A stretch of 64,000 nucleotides of DNA from Plectrocnemia conspersa (lineage: Eukaryota > Arthropoda > Insecta > Trichoptera > Polycentropodidae), in contig VTFK01000271.1 of the NCBI GenBank assembly GCA_009617715.1, forward strand, positions 248,001-312,000, in the 5' to 3' direction. Made by a program: the position numbers and the translations under genes. Below are positions 23,462-37,400 of this stretch, piece after piece; position 1 is the first letter of the stretch, and each line of letters opens with the position of its first letter. The notes under the pieces were generated by a model. The model was not told the DNA's origin and made no database searches. It worked only from the letters and a program-made list of their open reading frames with translations.

Positions 23462-25649
23462 CAGTTACCATAAATAGTATTTGTCGGTATTTATGATTTA
23501 TTTTACGAACCTCTATTGACAAAAATGCGCCTTGTTATTTCTGGAGTATAGATGATTAGTCAAAAACGTTTAAATTTTGTTATGGCTCAAAATAATTATT
23601 TAAGAATGCTGTTGTTTTTTATAGCGATTTGATTTATTCTCGATAATAAATGAAGAATTTGTTTTAAAATTATAAAAATACAAATTAAAATTATTTTCTT
23701 ATGTTTTTAATAAAGTTTAATCTGTTTTAACTAATGAGATATCAGCATTAAAAATATTCGTATTTTGGGCCATTCTGTATACACGGAGACAGATCGTGCC
23801 CGTTGCGTGACCGATGAACGGAACAGACATCATTAAATTACGTTTTCGTTCTCTCAATTTCGTTTTTACCATTCGGATGGAAGAAAAATGTGTAGTATAA
23901 TAATTCCACCGAAGTCACCAATAACGGAATGATTGATCGAAAACGTAACAATTTTATGACGGACGTCCGTTTTAGCACGAATAGCGTTTTTTGTTTAATT
24001 TATTTTTTATGTAACATTTTTTTTTGTTATTCATATTAATTAATTTAGTAGAATGCTAAATAAAAAGTAGTGTCATGAATGATTTAATAACGTCACGTGA
24101 AAAACTCGAAACAAAGTGGATCATTGTCGTCCGTTGATTGGACAAAAACCGTGAGTTCAATTAACAATTCAATGCAAAAACGTTCATAACCGTGACCTCA
24201 AATATGACATTTTGTTAGGGTGTACATATATATTTTTAAATAATAATTTTAAAATATACCTTCCATATAATTTTCCATGGAAAAATGGCGTAACGGAAAT
24301 TTAAGGCTGTAATTTAATACGACTATAAAAATACTGATTTTTTTATTGTTTCCACTTTCTTTCTTTGTTATATCGATAATTTATTCTATTGTTATTTGAA
24401 TAAAAGTTTTTGAACTTTATTTATATTAGGAATTCATATATCTTGCATAAAATATTACATAAAAATACTAAATAAGTTTAAAATTGCCATATATTTACCT
24501 ATTATAAATTATAATTTAAAGTAAACTTTTTTTTGTTTTTTTTTTTTAATTTTGTGGTATTTCGGGCTTAGGGGCCGCGTGTCAAAGCACACATTTGTCA
24601 GTCAATGAGACGCTTCGTGAATCTGTATTGAATCTATTTTAATGATGTTTACTAAGTAATCGATACAATACAGGTGTCGAATGAGTAGCAGCAGATCGCC
24701 AAGAGAGTGGTTCAAATTCTGGGCAGAAATACATAATTCTAAACGTCACTTGAAACCGGAACACAAAGTTTGTAGTCTGAGGGATTAGTGTCAAATGTGT
24801 AGTCTGTTAAATTACACCTACTAATTATTTGATGGTGCAGTCTGAAGCTTAAGTGCTGTAGCTCTTCGTGAAAAGTCCTTTTATATGTATGATATTTATC
24901 AGCTTTGACGAATCATTTGCGGGTTTATTTGTACCAATAAAGCCAAAAAGAGATCCACTCCACCTGGATAGAAAATAAATCTAGGACGAACATTTTATGT
25001 ACACTTTGTGTTGTATTATTTAATTTGGGTACTTAAGGGGTGGTCTGCCATAGTGACATTATATCATTTTTTTAAATTTTCATGCGTCTTAATGACGATA
25101 ATGCTTTGTTTGATTGGTATTTAATACTTAAGTGCGCCAAAACAGTATTTAATAAGAAAGGAATATCCGTATATTGTTTTAATTTCTATTTAAAAACATA
25201 TTTTGGCTAATAATATGCCACATTATTGGGAATGACTTTTCTTTTTCTGTAGCAAAAAGAGCTCACGATATATTGCAGAAGTCTTAACATAAATGCAGCT
25301 TCCAAACATCGCATAAATATACCTTTATTTTAACGTTTTATTTTTTCATTGCATATAGTAGTATTGAAACTTATTTTTTATGGATCATCCTGTGCATATT
25401 TGATTCATAAATTAGTGGTATAAATTCACGGAAAGTTTTTTGTATTTATTACCCATAGGAAATATAATTTATTCATATAACCTAATTCAATTTGTTAAGT
25501 ATAAATCTTATCCTAAATATTAGTAAACTTCTTGAATATTATTTCATTTTATAAATAAAATAATTTGTTTTTTTTTGTATGTAGATCGTCTGAAAACATG
25601 TTTTGAATAATTGGTAAATAAGATTATTATTCGATTAAAATATTGAGGG

Positions 25650-26440
25650 AGATCAAACTGAAAATTTTCTAAAACAGAGAGGTGTCAGACAGGGATCTGT
25701 TCTTTCTCCTACTCTTTTCAATTTATACTCAGAAACCATATTCAAAGAAGTACTCTAGGAATAAAAATTAATAAAAATCGATGAAAAGACAATTAGTAAT
25801 ACTGATTATGCTGATGACATGGCAATATTTGAGATTGTTGATGACTTTTAAAAATCACTGGAAAGTATAAATAAAGAATGTTTAAAAAGGGCTTACGAAT
25901 AAACATCAATAAAATAAAATTGCTCATATCGGCCAGAATTTATATTAATTGTTGTCAACACAACAAGCCAAGCGTGATTTTTTTCGCCGCGCTGTCGTTA
26001 TTCCCGATACGTTCGATGCTCTGTTAAAAATTTTGTTACAGAATTAAATTCGTAATGTGATATGTCTGGTCAGTGCTATTATACGGTTGCAAAATAAAAA
26101 GCGTTTGAAATGTGGCTTTATAGGCGTATGCTGAAAGTTTCAGAGAGTCACCAATGACCAAATTCTCTTCATGTTAGGACACGATCAAGAACTATCAACC
26201 ATCAAACGGTGGAAGATAATCATCTCGGACACATAATTGAAGGTCCAGAAATATGAGCTTCTTCATACCGTAGTAATGATAAAAAAATGGATCGGAAGAA
26301 AGAAGATGTCTTCGTTGGGAAATATACCCCTATGGACGGAGATGACAGAAGAAAAAGTGTTTCTTGCAGCCAATGACCAAAAGACCAACGTCTTGAATCA
26401 GATATGACGCCAGAAGAAGAAGAAAATATTTATCATTTTA
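25650..26440 (+). pseudogene. Decayed non-LTR retrotransposon (LINE) reverse transcriptase
   Basis: The plus strand reads RGVRQGSVLSPTLFNLYSE, then TDYADDMAIF, the two best conserved blocks of LINE reverse transcriptases (the second is the catalytic YADD box), with stops and frame breaks between and after. Further on FEMWLYRRMLKVS and LGHII resemble the C-terminal part of insect LINE ORF2. The sequence fades out after a GAAGAAGAAGAA run near 26415-26430. 5' truncated and inactive. Clade not determined. Confidence 0.85.
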
Positions 26441-29400
26441 CTTGCAACCTACATTTTACTGAAGAAATTTGTTATAGTAAATTGATTAGAGCACCTAATT
26501 AAAGTTGTACATAATGATAGTGCGTTGATGTTGGTATTATGTAAAGTTCTGAAAATTTTGATTATACTTAATAGTCATGCTAAACTTTCTTTAATGATAA
26601 TTTATTTTTATAATTCTTACAAACTAATTTTGAGTAGTTTTATTAAAAAATATATGTTATATATGTATAATATAAATAATTAACTTTATATGTTTTTGTA
26701 AGATGATCTTTTTTATCAAATTAAATTTTTATCTGGTACAATTAGTTTCCCATTAAAATGGATATCCTTGACAACTCACTGTACTCAAAAGCAGCAGTTG
26801 AACGCCGAGATTATTATATTATATAATAAAACATCAAACATAAGCAAAAATACATCAAACTTATTATTCAGCAATAATTTATTATTATCAATATGAAGTA
26901 TTAAATAATAACGGACGTCATTAAAATGCAAATATTTATATGATATAATAAATATTTATATACCGTTTAAGTATTTGAAAATATTTATAAATAATAGTAA
27001 ACATGCGTATTTGTATTATATTATATATTAAGAGGTATTGAAGTCTTAGAAAAAGTAACATAAAAACCTGTAAGATATACAAACATTTTATAATCAGAAA
27101 AATTGTAAAAAAGTCACTGTAAATGAACAATAGTTTTGGTTAATAATATTATTAAACATAATGATAAACACCTTTCCTCAAAACATGTTGTTTTCAATAT
27201 GTAATTAAGTAATAAGAATGTCATCAGATAGCACTAGAGTTGACGACATCTGTTTTTTTTACTATTCTTTTGTACGCCAATGTATTTTCACATTTGTATA
27301 AATGTCGTCGTACTATGCATTTTGTAATCAATTATTTTAATACACGAACACATCGCGTGTTTTAATCGCTGATGCGATCATCATTATTATAAAGCGCCCG
27401 TTTTTAGTATTGTTTTTTTATCTTTTTTGGTTTGTCTAGGTACAATTTTTTTTCTTCCGATGCCAAATAATCAATTATTCAATTATTGTAGTTGTATATA
27501 GTACATATTAATAGTTGGATTGTACCCAATTGGCGAATGTGCTTATTAAACGCACTTGGGGTTCATCGGGGGACACCGCGCAAATCAATTACTGCGAAAA
27601 TTCTAAAATAATTTTGACACTCATATTGGCCACGCGTGCAATAAATTTTTCGATTGCCGCAATCGGCTACATTGTTAATGATTACAATCAATTTGTTATA
27701 GTTGTGCTTTCGTATATGACAAGGTGATGTATGTAGTCGTTTTACTTTTTTTTATGATTTGTATTTTTTTTTTTTTTTTTTCAGACCAAATTTGTTCTTT
27801 TATTATTGTTGTCTTTTACAAAGAATTTCTCATATAATATAATGCTTCTTCCAGTCCGCAAAACATTTTTGAAACGCAATATTTGATATAAACTTAAGCT
27901 CATTCAGCGATTCTACTACGAGTCGTAAAACGTTTTTTCTGTGTATTTATGAAAAAAAAAATTTTCTTTCTGTGGATATGTGAGATTTAATCTAGAGACT
28001 TTCACAACTGGTTCCAAACATCGTACGAAATTAAATTTCGGTTTCAGCCTTATATTTTGACCGAAACTAAAACATATATAATAAACATATTTTTTTGCTG
28101 ATATTCTTTTCAAAATCTTGATAATAGATTACTACAATAGATTATTGCGAATTTATTTATCAATCAATTATTAGGAAATTCTTTAGTAATCTAGATCTTG
28201 ATATATGGTAATATTAAATTATTATTAATTAATTAATTAAAAATAAATTCCGAAACAGTAAGATAATCATATCACTTTATTCAATCATAACACATTGATT
28301 AATAAAATGTTGTTTGTTAAAAATTTGGGAAAAATAGTCTCGCATCCATGAACGATATACGAGATTAGCCATTAAAAATATATTGATAATAAAAAGTAAG
28401 TACGCTTGGGTCTCTTTTTATGCGGTAGATACGTTTCACAGGAAAACACATAAAAAAATATTTGACACACGTATAAAAATAAAGGATACGTTCAGATCTA
28501 TGTCCTGAAAATAATGTTTCTTCACAACTAAAATTAGCCTCAACTTTGCATGTTGATTTTTCCACTTTGGCAAAATAATCAGTGATTAAACTTTGCAATG
28601 GCATCAAGATTAACCCACAAAAAAATATAGTGTGGTCAAATCGGGATTTTCAGTGGAAACAAAGAAGGAGGTAAATATGCATTAATTTAAGACGCGAGTT
28701 AGCGACTAATTAAGATATATTTAAAAATGTTGACAATGTTATAAACTTTCAGTCTTAGAGAAATAAAACAAAGGATTCGATTCAGCATATATAATAGTTT
28801 CAGTCTAAATTCAACGCCATTCTTTTTTTATGATATCTCAAATATAACACACTATATATCCGTGGTGTAGTTTTTAATTTATTTTCATTTCAATTTTTAA
28901 CTTCAGTCGTAGCTAGGAGATCAGAATTATTGCAGATTAGGTTTTTCGAGAATTTCTTTGATGAACAATTAGCAAATGGAATTCAGCAACAAAAAGTCAC
29001 TGATATTTATATTGAATTATTTATTATTAGTTTTTCTATATATAAATATTTTGCTTTACTGTATTTTGCTAAGGCTGCAAACATCACAAAATTATGGATA
29101 TTTGTTGAGTTATGTTTTTCATATATTTGTTGAGTTATGTTTGTTTTTATTTCAATCTTCTAAACTATAGTTATGGTTTTTTTATTATTTATTATAATTT
29201 TAATCTTTAAATCAGATGTTTTCCAAAATGTCTGAAAAGGTGATTTCCAACTTATCGACCCAAAAATTAATATTATAATAAGTAAAAATAATATAATAAG
29301 TACCATTAAATAATATATAATTAGTTAAAAAGACTGAATCGTAAAATGTGATGATCATTATATTATTTATTAGGCTTTTTTCTAATTGATTTGAGATGAT

Positions 29401-29978
29401 CAATTAAAAGTCGAGTTAGCTCGTAGTAATTTACATTATATGAACAGTTTAACAACAATTTAATATCACTCATTGGTGTATTAGTACCATATATGTATGT
29501 ATATATCAGTACATAAATGTTATAAAAAAAATCGTTGATTAGATTTGCTTAAAATCAACGGAAAATGATTTATAGGTAAATAATTTAAATTGATGTTTTC
29601 TATTATATACAGTCATATTTTTTTGTGATTGCGGTTGTTTTTACTAATTTATTATTCGGTCCCCTTAGCAACATGATATTCGTGACGTATATTATATTAT
29701 ATTATATTTGTATTCATATTCATAGTGCATTTTTTCATTACGAAATAAACACAAGACTCACCGAGAAGCGTAAAATTACAATGGAAAGTAACCGCGAAGC
29801 AGAACGAAACCGTCAATCTTATTCCTCTGCTTTAAAATTCCGTAACGAAGCTGCGTTATTTTGCTTTATGATTGTGCCGTTTGTAGCATAGAATTTTATA
29901 CAGAAGTAGTGCAAGATAATATCGTTTTATTGAAGATACAGCAAGTATTTAATTATTATGTATATGTATATATACAAC

Positions 29979-29979
<1 letters not shown>

Positions 29980-30050
<71 letters not shown>
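29980..30050. repeat. (TA)n microsatellite
   Basis: About 35 uninterrupted TA units. Shorter TA runs also occur near 10360, 21690 and 45060. Confidence 0.95.
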
Positions 30051-30356
30051 CATCCTTAATTATTTTTTATGTCTCATGTAGGTCTCACACAAGACCGACC
30101 CAAAAGGCAGGCTATTCTGACTGTCGCCTGGGATGCCAGCCCCAAAAAATGCGACAATTACTCCAAATGGGGGCGTCATTTACTCAGAATGAGGGCGCCA
30201 TTGATTCTATTTAACAAGGTATCGAGGTATACCTTTTCTTATAAGCATTTGGAATTACAGAAGAAACATTAATTGACCGAGATTAGAACCTTGAGAAATT
30301 TCTAATATGGCAATTCAGACTTGTGTTGCCCATATTAAATATATGAACGATGATAT

Positions 30357-30571
30357 TGTTACAATCTGAGGGGTAAATATTGAGATGCGCATGCGCGGGC
30401 CTCGCGCCTTCGGCGTGACTCTCGCACAGATCGGTAGTTGGGGCGCGTCGGTTGCCGCTATCAGGGTGCAGTGCTATCGATCCTCAGTAATGGATGCCGT
30501 GTAAACACAATTCGCGTGCTTTTCATTTCTCAAGGCTCTGGTGCAACGGCTTCACATATGCCCACGTAACA
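30357..30571. mobile_element. Probable solo LTR (215 bp) with ATAT target duplication
   Basis: Begins TGTTAC and ends GTAACA, a perfect 6 bp inverted terminus of the TG..CA type, and is flanked on both sides by ATAT (30353-30356 and 30572-30575). The inside is clearly more GC-rich (GATGCGCATGCGCGGGCC) than the flanks. No internal retroelement sequence or second LTR is adjacent, so a solo LTR left by recombination is the simplest reading. The superfamily (Gypsy-like by target size) is inference. Confidence 0.6.
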
Positions 30572-33014
30572 ATATAAAAAAAATCGGAAAACCCAAATCT
30601 ATTCATTATATTGAACAATCAAAACAGGATGAACTTTATCAAAAGCATTTTTAAAATCAGTTTAGATAACTTCAACTTCATTGCTTATACCAAGATTTTT
30701 CGTTACAAAATTAAAAAAAAACAGGGAAGATATGATTTGAATAATATATAGTATGATTTCGACTACTGTGGCTGGTACTGATAAAATTAACACAGGCACA
30801 TAATTCTCTATCATAGCTTTTTACCCTTTTTATGAATTGGATTCACTTTCGTTATTTTCTATACACAGAGAAAAATATTATTTTTAGCTATAGGTTAAAA
30901 ACAAATAACAGTAGACGTGCTATAACGTCGCTTTTAATTTCCTAAAGCCATACTGAAGGTCATACAATAAAAAGTTCCTCATAAAATATCTTGAGTTTTG
31001 CAATCACTGTTCTTTCAAAGGTTGCTGTTGCTTATATCTTCGCCAGAGGTTTGCCCATTATTATTTAAACAATTGCGTCACATTATAAATATCATATGAT
31101 TGCTGAACCACGGTCACTTCCCGTTTCTATGCTATTTACTATCAATTTCTAGATGCCAAATGGACAATTGCCACACCTTCAAGTGTGGCAAAGACAGAAT
31201 CAACTCCCACGTTTATCCAGAAAGGGAAAACACTACATGTGAATGCGTTTTCTGTATAAATACTAATATTAGAAATTACATTTTTCTATTAATAGAGGGA
31301 CACCCTAGCTGTATTGCGTCGAGTTCCGCGTATTTCATCAATCGACTTTTCGTTTGAAGTGTGTTTTGTTGGCATGGAGCGATGAAGTGGAAACGCTTTT
31401 TTCCTTTGTAAATCGATTGGCAGTCGACGTGTGCCAAGGTGTAGGTCCAAGTTTAATACTGTGACTTTGCTATTTTGTATAAGTACATAAGTCGTTTTTA
31501 TCGACCCGCGTTTTGAAATTCTCGGTCGGACATGCGCACCCCACAGACGGGAAATAAGCACCCCTCAGACGTTTACAAATATTTTCTGAATAGAAGTTAC
31601 CTGGCGACGAAACACCTGTCAGACACAAAAAATATGGATAAGAAACCATAAGTCTGCTGACCAAATTTAAATTAAAATTAATGATGTGTATGCACTATTT
31701 ACTTGAACGATATGTATGTACATATATTCGGTTAAGTTTATTTTTATTGTTAAGTAAACGCAGGGCGGAAATAGAAAAAATAATAATATAAAAAAATAAA
31801 TCAGTTTTGATGAACAATTAAAAAAGAGTCGATCGAACGTCTTCACGCCTGCACCACCTCGAATTTTAATTGAATAAATAAAATAAAAATATCATGAATT
31901 TCAGATTTAAAAAAAAAATGCTCATCTGCTTTGTGTTAAGAGTAAATTGCTTCTATTGGTAATATCATTCTATTATACACCCTTTTTAAAGCAAACATTC
32001 TGGCAGCATGTATTTCTGATAAACAGAAAATATATTATAGGGTGGTATTGAAAATTGTTAAGAGGTTAATCCATTTTTATTTTTATGATTCAGATTTTTT
32101 ATATCTATCTTAATAATCACTAAATAAATATACGTTTATAACAGCATTTTTATGTGCTTCATATTTTTTTCTGCAACTGTTTCAATTGGAGATCGATTTA
32201 TGAATTCTCTATTATTATATAATTATTTTGTTGAGGCTCAAGTTTTTGTAGTATGTATTTATTGTTGCATCTATCTTTGATCATTTTTCTGTAACCAGCA
32301 ATAGCAATATCGATAGCAATTGCATTCGTTGTTTCTATTGCCAAAATTGTTTTATTAAATAGAGTTAGTAGTCCATGGACAAGCTTAAATACATTTCAAC
32401 ACAATCACATTGTTAAGAACTGATCTTGATAACTTAAGCCAATCATAAATCAGAAGTATTCTTTTAATCGACATACAACGTCGCAAAATCATTGTATTTA
32501 AAACATCTACAGAACTACAGATTTTTTCAGTTAAATTGAATACATAACTAATCTCTAAGTCTATTGTTATGTATTCGGTTGAGTGTATTCATCAGACACC
32601 AGAGGTTAGAATTTTGACAAAGCGATTTGTAATAGGATAATAAAAGTTTCTATTTTCTACAAATGACATCTTCTACCTGGCAGGTTCAGTACAAAAAAGT
32701 ATGAGCTATGTGTTCAAAATGAATGTAATTTTTGAAACAACGATAACTATACATGTGACGCCATTTGATGAGTACATTCAATAAAATAAAATTCGATTAC
32801 TGTATGGTTAATATTTATAGCAATGACTTAGTTATTGAATATGTTTAACGTATTATTTACATGATCCTGTCCAAAGAATCCATTTTTCATCTGGACATTA
32901 CGAGGTCTATTGTGGTGGTCCCTTCAGATACAGTCTTTGTTTATATGACGTTATTGTCACGTTCACTCTATTAATTATCGTGGTTATGGTGATTTACTGC
33001 ACGAGTTTACGAAA

Positions 33015-33365
33015 AAGAAGAAGTTCTAAAACTATAATTAGATTTATAACATTTGTTAGGTTTAGATGGGTTTGATTAATATGTGTAGGTTAAGTTTAGG
33101 TTTGAACAGCAAATGGGTGTTTCGCAAATGTCAAATTGAGTTTTTAGAGCAGCATATGATTTAACTAATAGCTATCAGTTAATATGTAAAATGTATTTGC
33201 ACTTCAATAGCGAAAATATAAATGAAAAATAAACATTCACTGTAACATTTATACATCGCATGTAAATAAATAATGATAAGTATGTAAATGTATATTAGTT
33301 TGGAAAAATTTAAATCATATAAATTTACTAGCACCTGCCAGATAAATTATATTTTCACTGGTAAA
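33015..33365 (+). repeat. Dispersed repeat, second copy of the 14.9 kb family
   Basis: Begins AGTTCTAAAACTATAATTAG, continues with GGTTTGAACAGCAAATGGGT and TTTCGCAAATGTCAAATTGA, and ends near AGCACCTGCCAGATAAATTA. The same order of blocks occurs at 14901-15065. The last block recurs inverted at 22925-22985. Confidence 0.6.
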
Positions 33366-34450
33366 AATCGGTGACATTTAAATAAATAAATATAAACTAT
33401 TATGTATATTATAATTAAAGTCAATAAATGTTAATATGTAGCTTTGGTCATTTTTTAATAATAGCGTATTTTTATACATAAAAATTTGAATCTGCTGTGG
33501 AACCCGAACCCGTGGCCTCTAAATTATCTCTCTAGGCCTTACGGACTACGATATTATAATCTAATGAATTTATTGATGGCGGTCTACCCGTGGTGAAATC
33601 GCTAAATATATATTCGCATTTTTTGAGTTATTATAGACAAGACATGAATTATCCCATACTAAAATGCGGGCGACCGCAAATAGATTCGCGGTCGACTAGT
33701 CTACGCAATGGCTCTGTATCATCGTTATTCAAATTTTGAATTCTATATACTTATATTATGAACAAATTCTTGCTCTCGGTAAGATTTACATACATATAGT
33801 AAGTATTACTAGCATTTATGATTTCCAACAGGCCTTCATAGTTATTTTTTAATTCTCATAAACTATATACGTACAAATTATATATATATATTTTTTAAAT
33901 CGCAATATTTTTGTTACTTTTCTAATCATTCTTTTGTATTATTATTTCGATTGTTTCTTTGGCCTATATATGTTTTAAGTCATTATTATACTTATACAAA
34001 GAAATACATGTTCAATTGTTTCGAATAATCATGGCGATTTTTTAGTTCTATAAACAAACATTTGTTGTGATTCATGTAGGTAAATAATTTATAATAATCT
34101 ATATATAGCACGAATGTTTATTTTGAAAATAGACAATTTTTGCTTACGTTGCGTGTAACGGTCTCTTCAGAGGTTGCCTATCGTTTATTTTGTTTTGCTG
34201 TTCATGCTATATAATATTAACAAATAATGTGTTGATATCATGAAGCGATAACGCTTCCTTTTATTTACGTATTTTAGCGATAAGGCTTATAGCACATAAC
34301 AGGAATTATCGTTATATTATTTCAGGTTATCGCGTTTGAGTTTGCTACCCCTGGTCGAAAACCTAGAGCTCGCCAGTGCAATCGCAACGGCTGGGTCGGT
34401 CGCGCGCGTTTGTGCCACACACCAACCGAAAAAAACATAAAGAATCAAAG

Positions 34451-37400
34451 ATGCCCAAGCCGGCCAAAAAGCTGCCCAAGTGGTTCAAGTCCCACTATGC
34501 TTATGAGACCAGGAAGAACGTGGATCTGTCGCAATTGCCTTCGCTGAGGCTGGAGAGCGCTTGGCCTTTCATCAGGACCGAGGTGGAGAGAGAGATAGGC
34601 AAGGGAGAGCTGGTCTGCGTGCCCTACATCACAGAGGCTAGCTGCTACTCTACTTCATCCGTATTCCGACTCGATGAACGCGGTAATTTCCAGCCGCTGG
34701 GAAAACTCGAGTCGTTGATCGACAAGACCGAAACCGATCCGGACTATGCCGAATGGCTCAAAGGCAACACATTCGACGACAAGAGTTACAAGTATCCTCA
34801 CGAGAGTGTAAAAGTACGTAAAGTATTTATTTGTTTATTATAATACATAAGATTCATATATCTTCTACTTAATACATAAGATTCATATATCTTCTACTTA
34901 AGTTGATGGGGCACATGTATAGATATAATCTATACCTTAGCGAAATACTTGTTACTGATATATGTCTCAAAAAGTCACTAAGTTACGCATTGCCTTAAAA
35001 TAACCGCAGTGTATTAACGTTTTCCACCACGGAAATTCCACATAAAACGTACCGTCACCTTAATAACCACAGTGCGTAGGCACTCGTGACCTTTACCGGC
35101 TAAAGGGGTGCTTTTACGACCTTGAGTTGTTCAATGATACGCAAGGTCATAAGGTTTCGTTTCTGTAGGAATTTGTCTACCCCCTCTTACCCCTCGCACG
35201 AAATTACGACAGCAAGTGTAGACTCTATTGATTTTAGCAGCGATACTTTTTATTTTTATAAAAAAATTCTCCCGGTACTTGCCGTAAGAATCAGATACAT
35301 TTTGAGTGCAAAAGAATATTTTAGGTTTTTTTAAATTTTGTGAAATGTACTACAGAACAATTTTTAATACTTACTCTAATTTTTAGGTATTATACTAACA
35401 AAGTTATGATTTTTTAACTTTTTTCATTAGCCGCCATTTTGAAGCAAGATTTTATTTTCAAGGTTAATTATTCACAACAGTTGAATGGAAATCTAAGCAT
35501 TTATGTTTGTATATACAGGGCCGGTGCTAAGAAACGCAGGACCGGAGGCAATTATGATTAGTAAAGTAACAAAAAATATTGCGATTTAAAAAAAGTGTTA
35601 TTTTTTAATGATTGTATATTGAATATCATATATGGCTATAAGGCATAGAGAAGTGATTTAGAGGCCACGTGCTCGAGCTCCGCAGCTATTATTAAAAAAC
35701 GACCAAAACTACATATTAACATTTATAGACTTTAATTAATATATACAATATACCTAATAGTTTATATTTAAATATAAGTGACTTACCCAGTTGATACGGA
35801 TTTACCCTGCTGTAATGCATTGGCCTTACGCAGAAATCTAAGCATTTATCTGTTATATTTAATACACATATATACAGGGCCGGTGCTAAGAAACGTAGGA
35901 CCCGAGGCAATAATAGGGAACTGAGCCTATAAAAAAGCTTGTAAAAATTACTACATAATGCTTTATAAAAGTGTGTTTTGTAATTAGATTTTATAATTAA
36001 ATAGCGTTTTTTTTTAATATTGTATATTTTGCGTAACCTGCAATCAAAGACATCATTCCAGTTTTTTCGAGGGTGGGGCAAAAGTTTGGCATTTAGTGGT
36101 CGTTTTTTTTTATATATTTCCATTTTATTAGATTCATAGTATTTCATTTGACATGCATTTTTTTTGCCAAATTAAAGAGGAATATTTTATTAGAATTCGT
36201 TTCAATACTTTATGGTTTATCCAGTTTGTTTCACAATAACTTAAAATATAATAGATATATTTACAGATTATTCATACTAGAATGGTGATGGCTCAATTTC
36301 ATATCTTTATTTAAAGTATTAAATTATATTCAAGCCGAATTTTGGTCAATAAGAAGGCGCAAAAACAATTATCACTTCTCGGAAGTCAAAAATTTACGGC
36401 AAAAGTAATAAAATCGTGTCGGCATCGTCGTAGTGGGAACGCTCGGTACCTAGCGTTCCCACTGCGACAGTGACGACACGATTTTATTGCTTTTGTCATG
36501 GATTTTTGACTTCTGAGGAGTGATAATTGTTTTTTGCGCTCTTCTATTAACAAAATTTGGTTTTGATGTACTTTTTAGAAATCGTAATATGCTGTCGTTG
36601 CCGTCGTAGTGAGAATGATGGATTCGCTCGTGGCTCATGGCGGCTGCCTCCTCGCCTTGCCCTAACGCCAAGCCTGCATATATAAACACTTAGCTAAAAA
36701 TAGTATTGGGGTTTGGTTAGGGGTCAGAGAACTCTTTTAATTTTTATCCTAGAATATATTTGTTTGAAGCAATATTACCCTCCCAAAACAGTAATAGAGT
36801 CCTAAATTGAATACATATTGTGTATAAATATAATCAACGCAGGCAAAAGTTAGGGCAACAAATTAAATGGTCAGAATTTAAATCAACTATAGGTCAGAAT
36901 AAAAAGCAAATCACGGTCATAATTTTAATAACAGCCTGGTCATACTTATTTTATTCAGGGTCAGAATAAATATCAAATGGTTAGAATATAAATAGCATGT
37001 GGTCAAAATAAAAATATTTAATAGTAATAATTATTTTATTCAGGGTCAGAATAAATATCAAATGGTTAGAATATAAATAGCATGTGGTCAAAATAAAAAT
37101 ATTTAATAGTAATAATTCTTTTATTCAGGATCAGAATAAATATCAAATGGTTAGAACCAAAATAGTCAAAATATAGAACGATCGTGTGAATTACAAAATT
37201 ATTATTACATTTATAAATATAAATGGGAAATAAATTATTTATTTTAGAAATTTTTCGCTCGCACCAAAACTGGTGGACAGGTTAGGTGCGAGCGAGTGTT
37301 GATCAGAACTTGAACACCCCACGAATAACTCTCAACGAATCTATGTAATTGTATGTAGTACGCAAAGGTATTCAGAGCGAATCGGGAATGAATCGGGAAT

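Larger units (their letters stand above)
20530..34450. other. 14 kb gene-poor, repeat-rich region
   Basis: I find no convincing gene here. It holds a short duplicated AT-rich unit (22981-23033), a perfect hairpin (23421-23454), a dead LINE (25650-26440), a TA microsatellite (29980-30050), a probable solo LTR (30357-30571) and a dispersed repeat (33015-33365). Patches of higher GC at 23780-24160, 24560-24860 and 31100-31640 look like older transposon debris, without intact ORFs. Confidence 0.5.

Noticed and set aside
24690..24730. tRNA B-box-like GTGGTTCAAATTCTGG
   Set aside because: No A box at the right distance and no cloverleaf can be drawn.
27515..27727. 70-codon plus-strand frame (starts LDCTQLANVLIKRTWGSS)
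   Set aside because: No ATG start, no recognised family and no splice partner. Composition is slightly better than background, but not enough to call a gene or a viral relic.
35716..36147. 143-codon minus-strand open frame
   Set aside because: It lies within repeat sequence in the first intron of the unknown gene (hAT-like fragment and foldback family). No domain; likely chance.
36945..37157. Regular repeats as a CRISPR-like array
   Set aside because: The genome is eukaryotic, and the units are contiguous 85 bp tandem copies without unique spacers.
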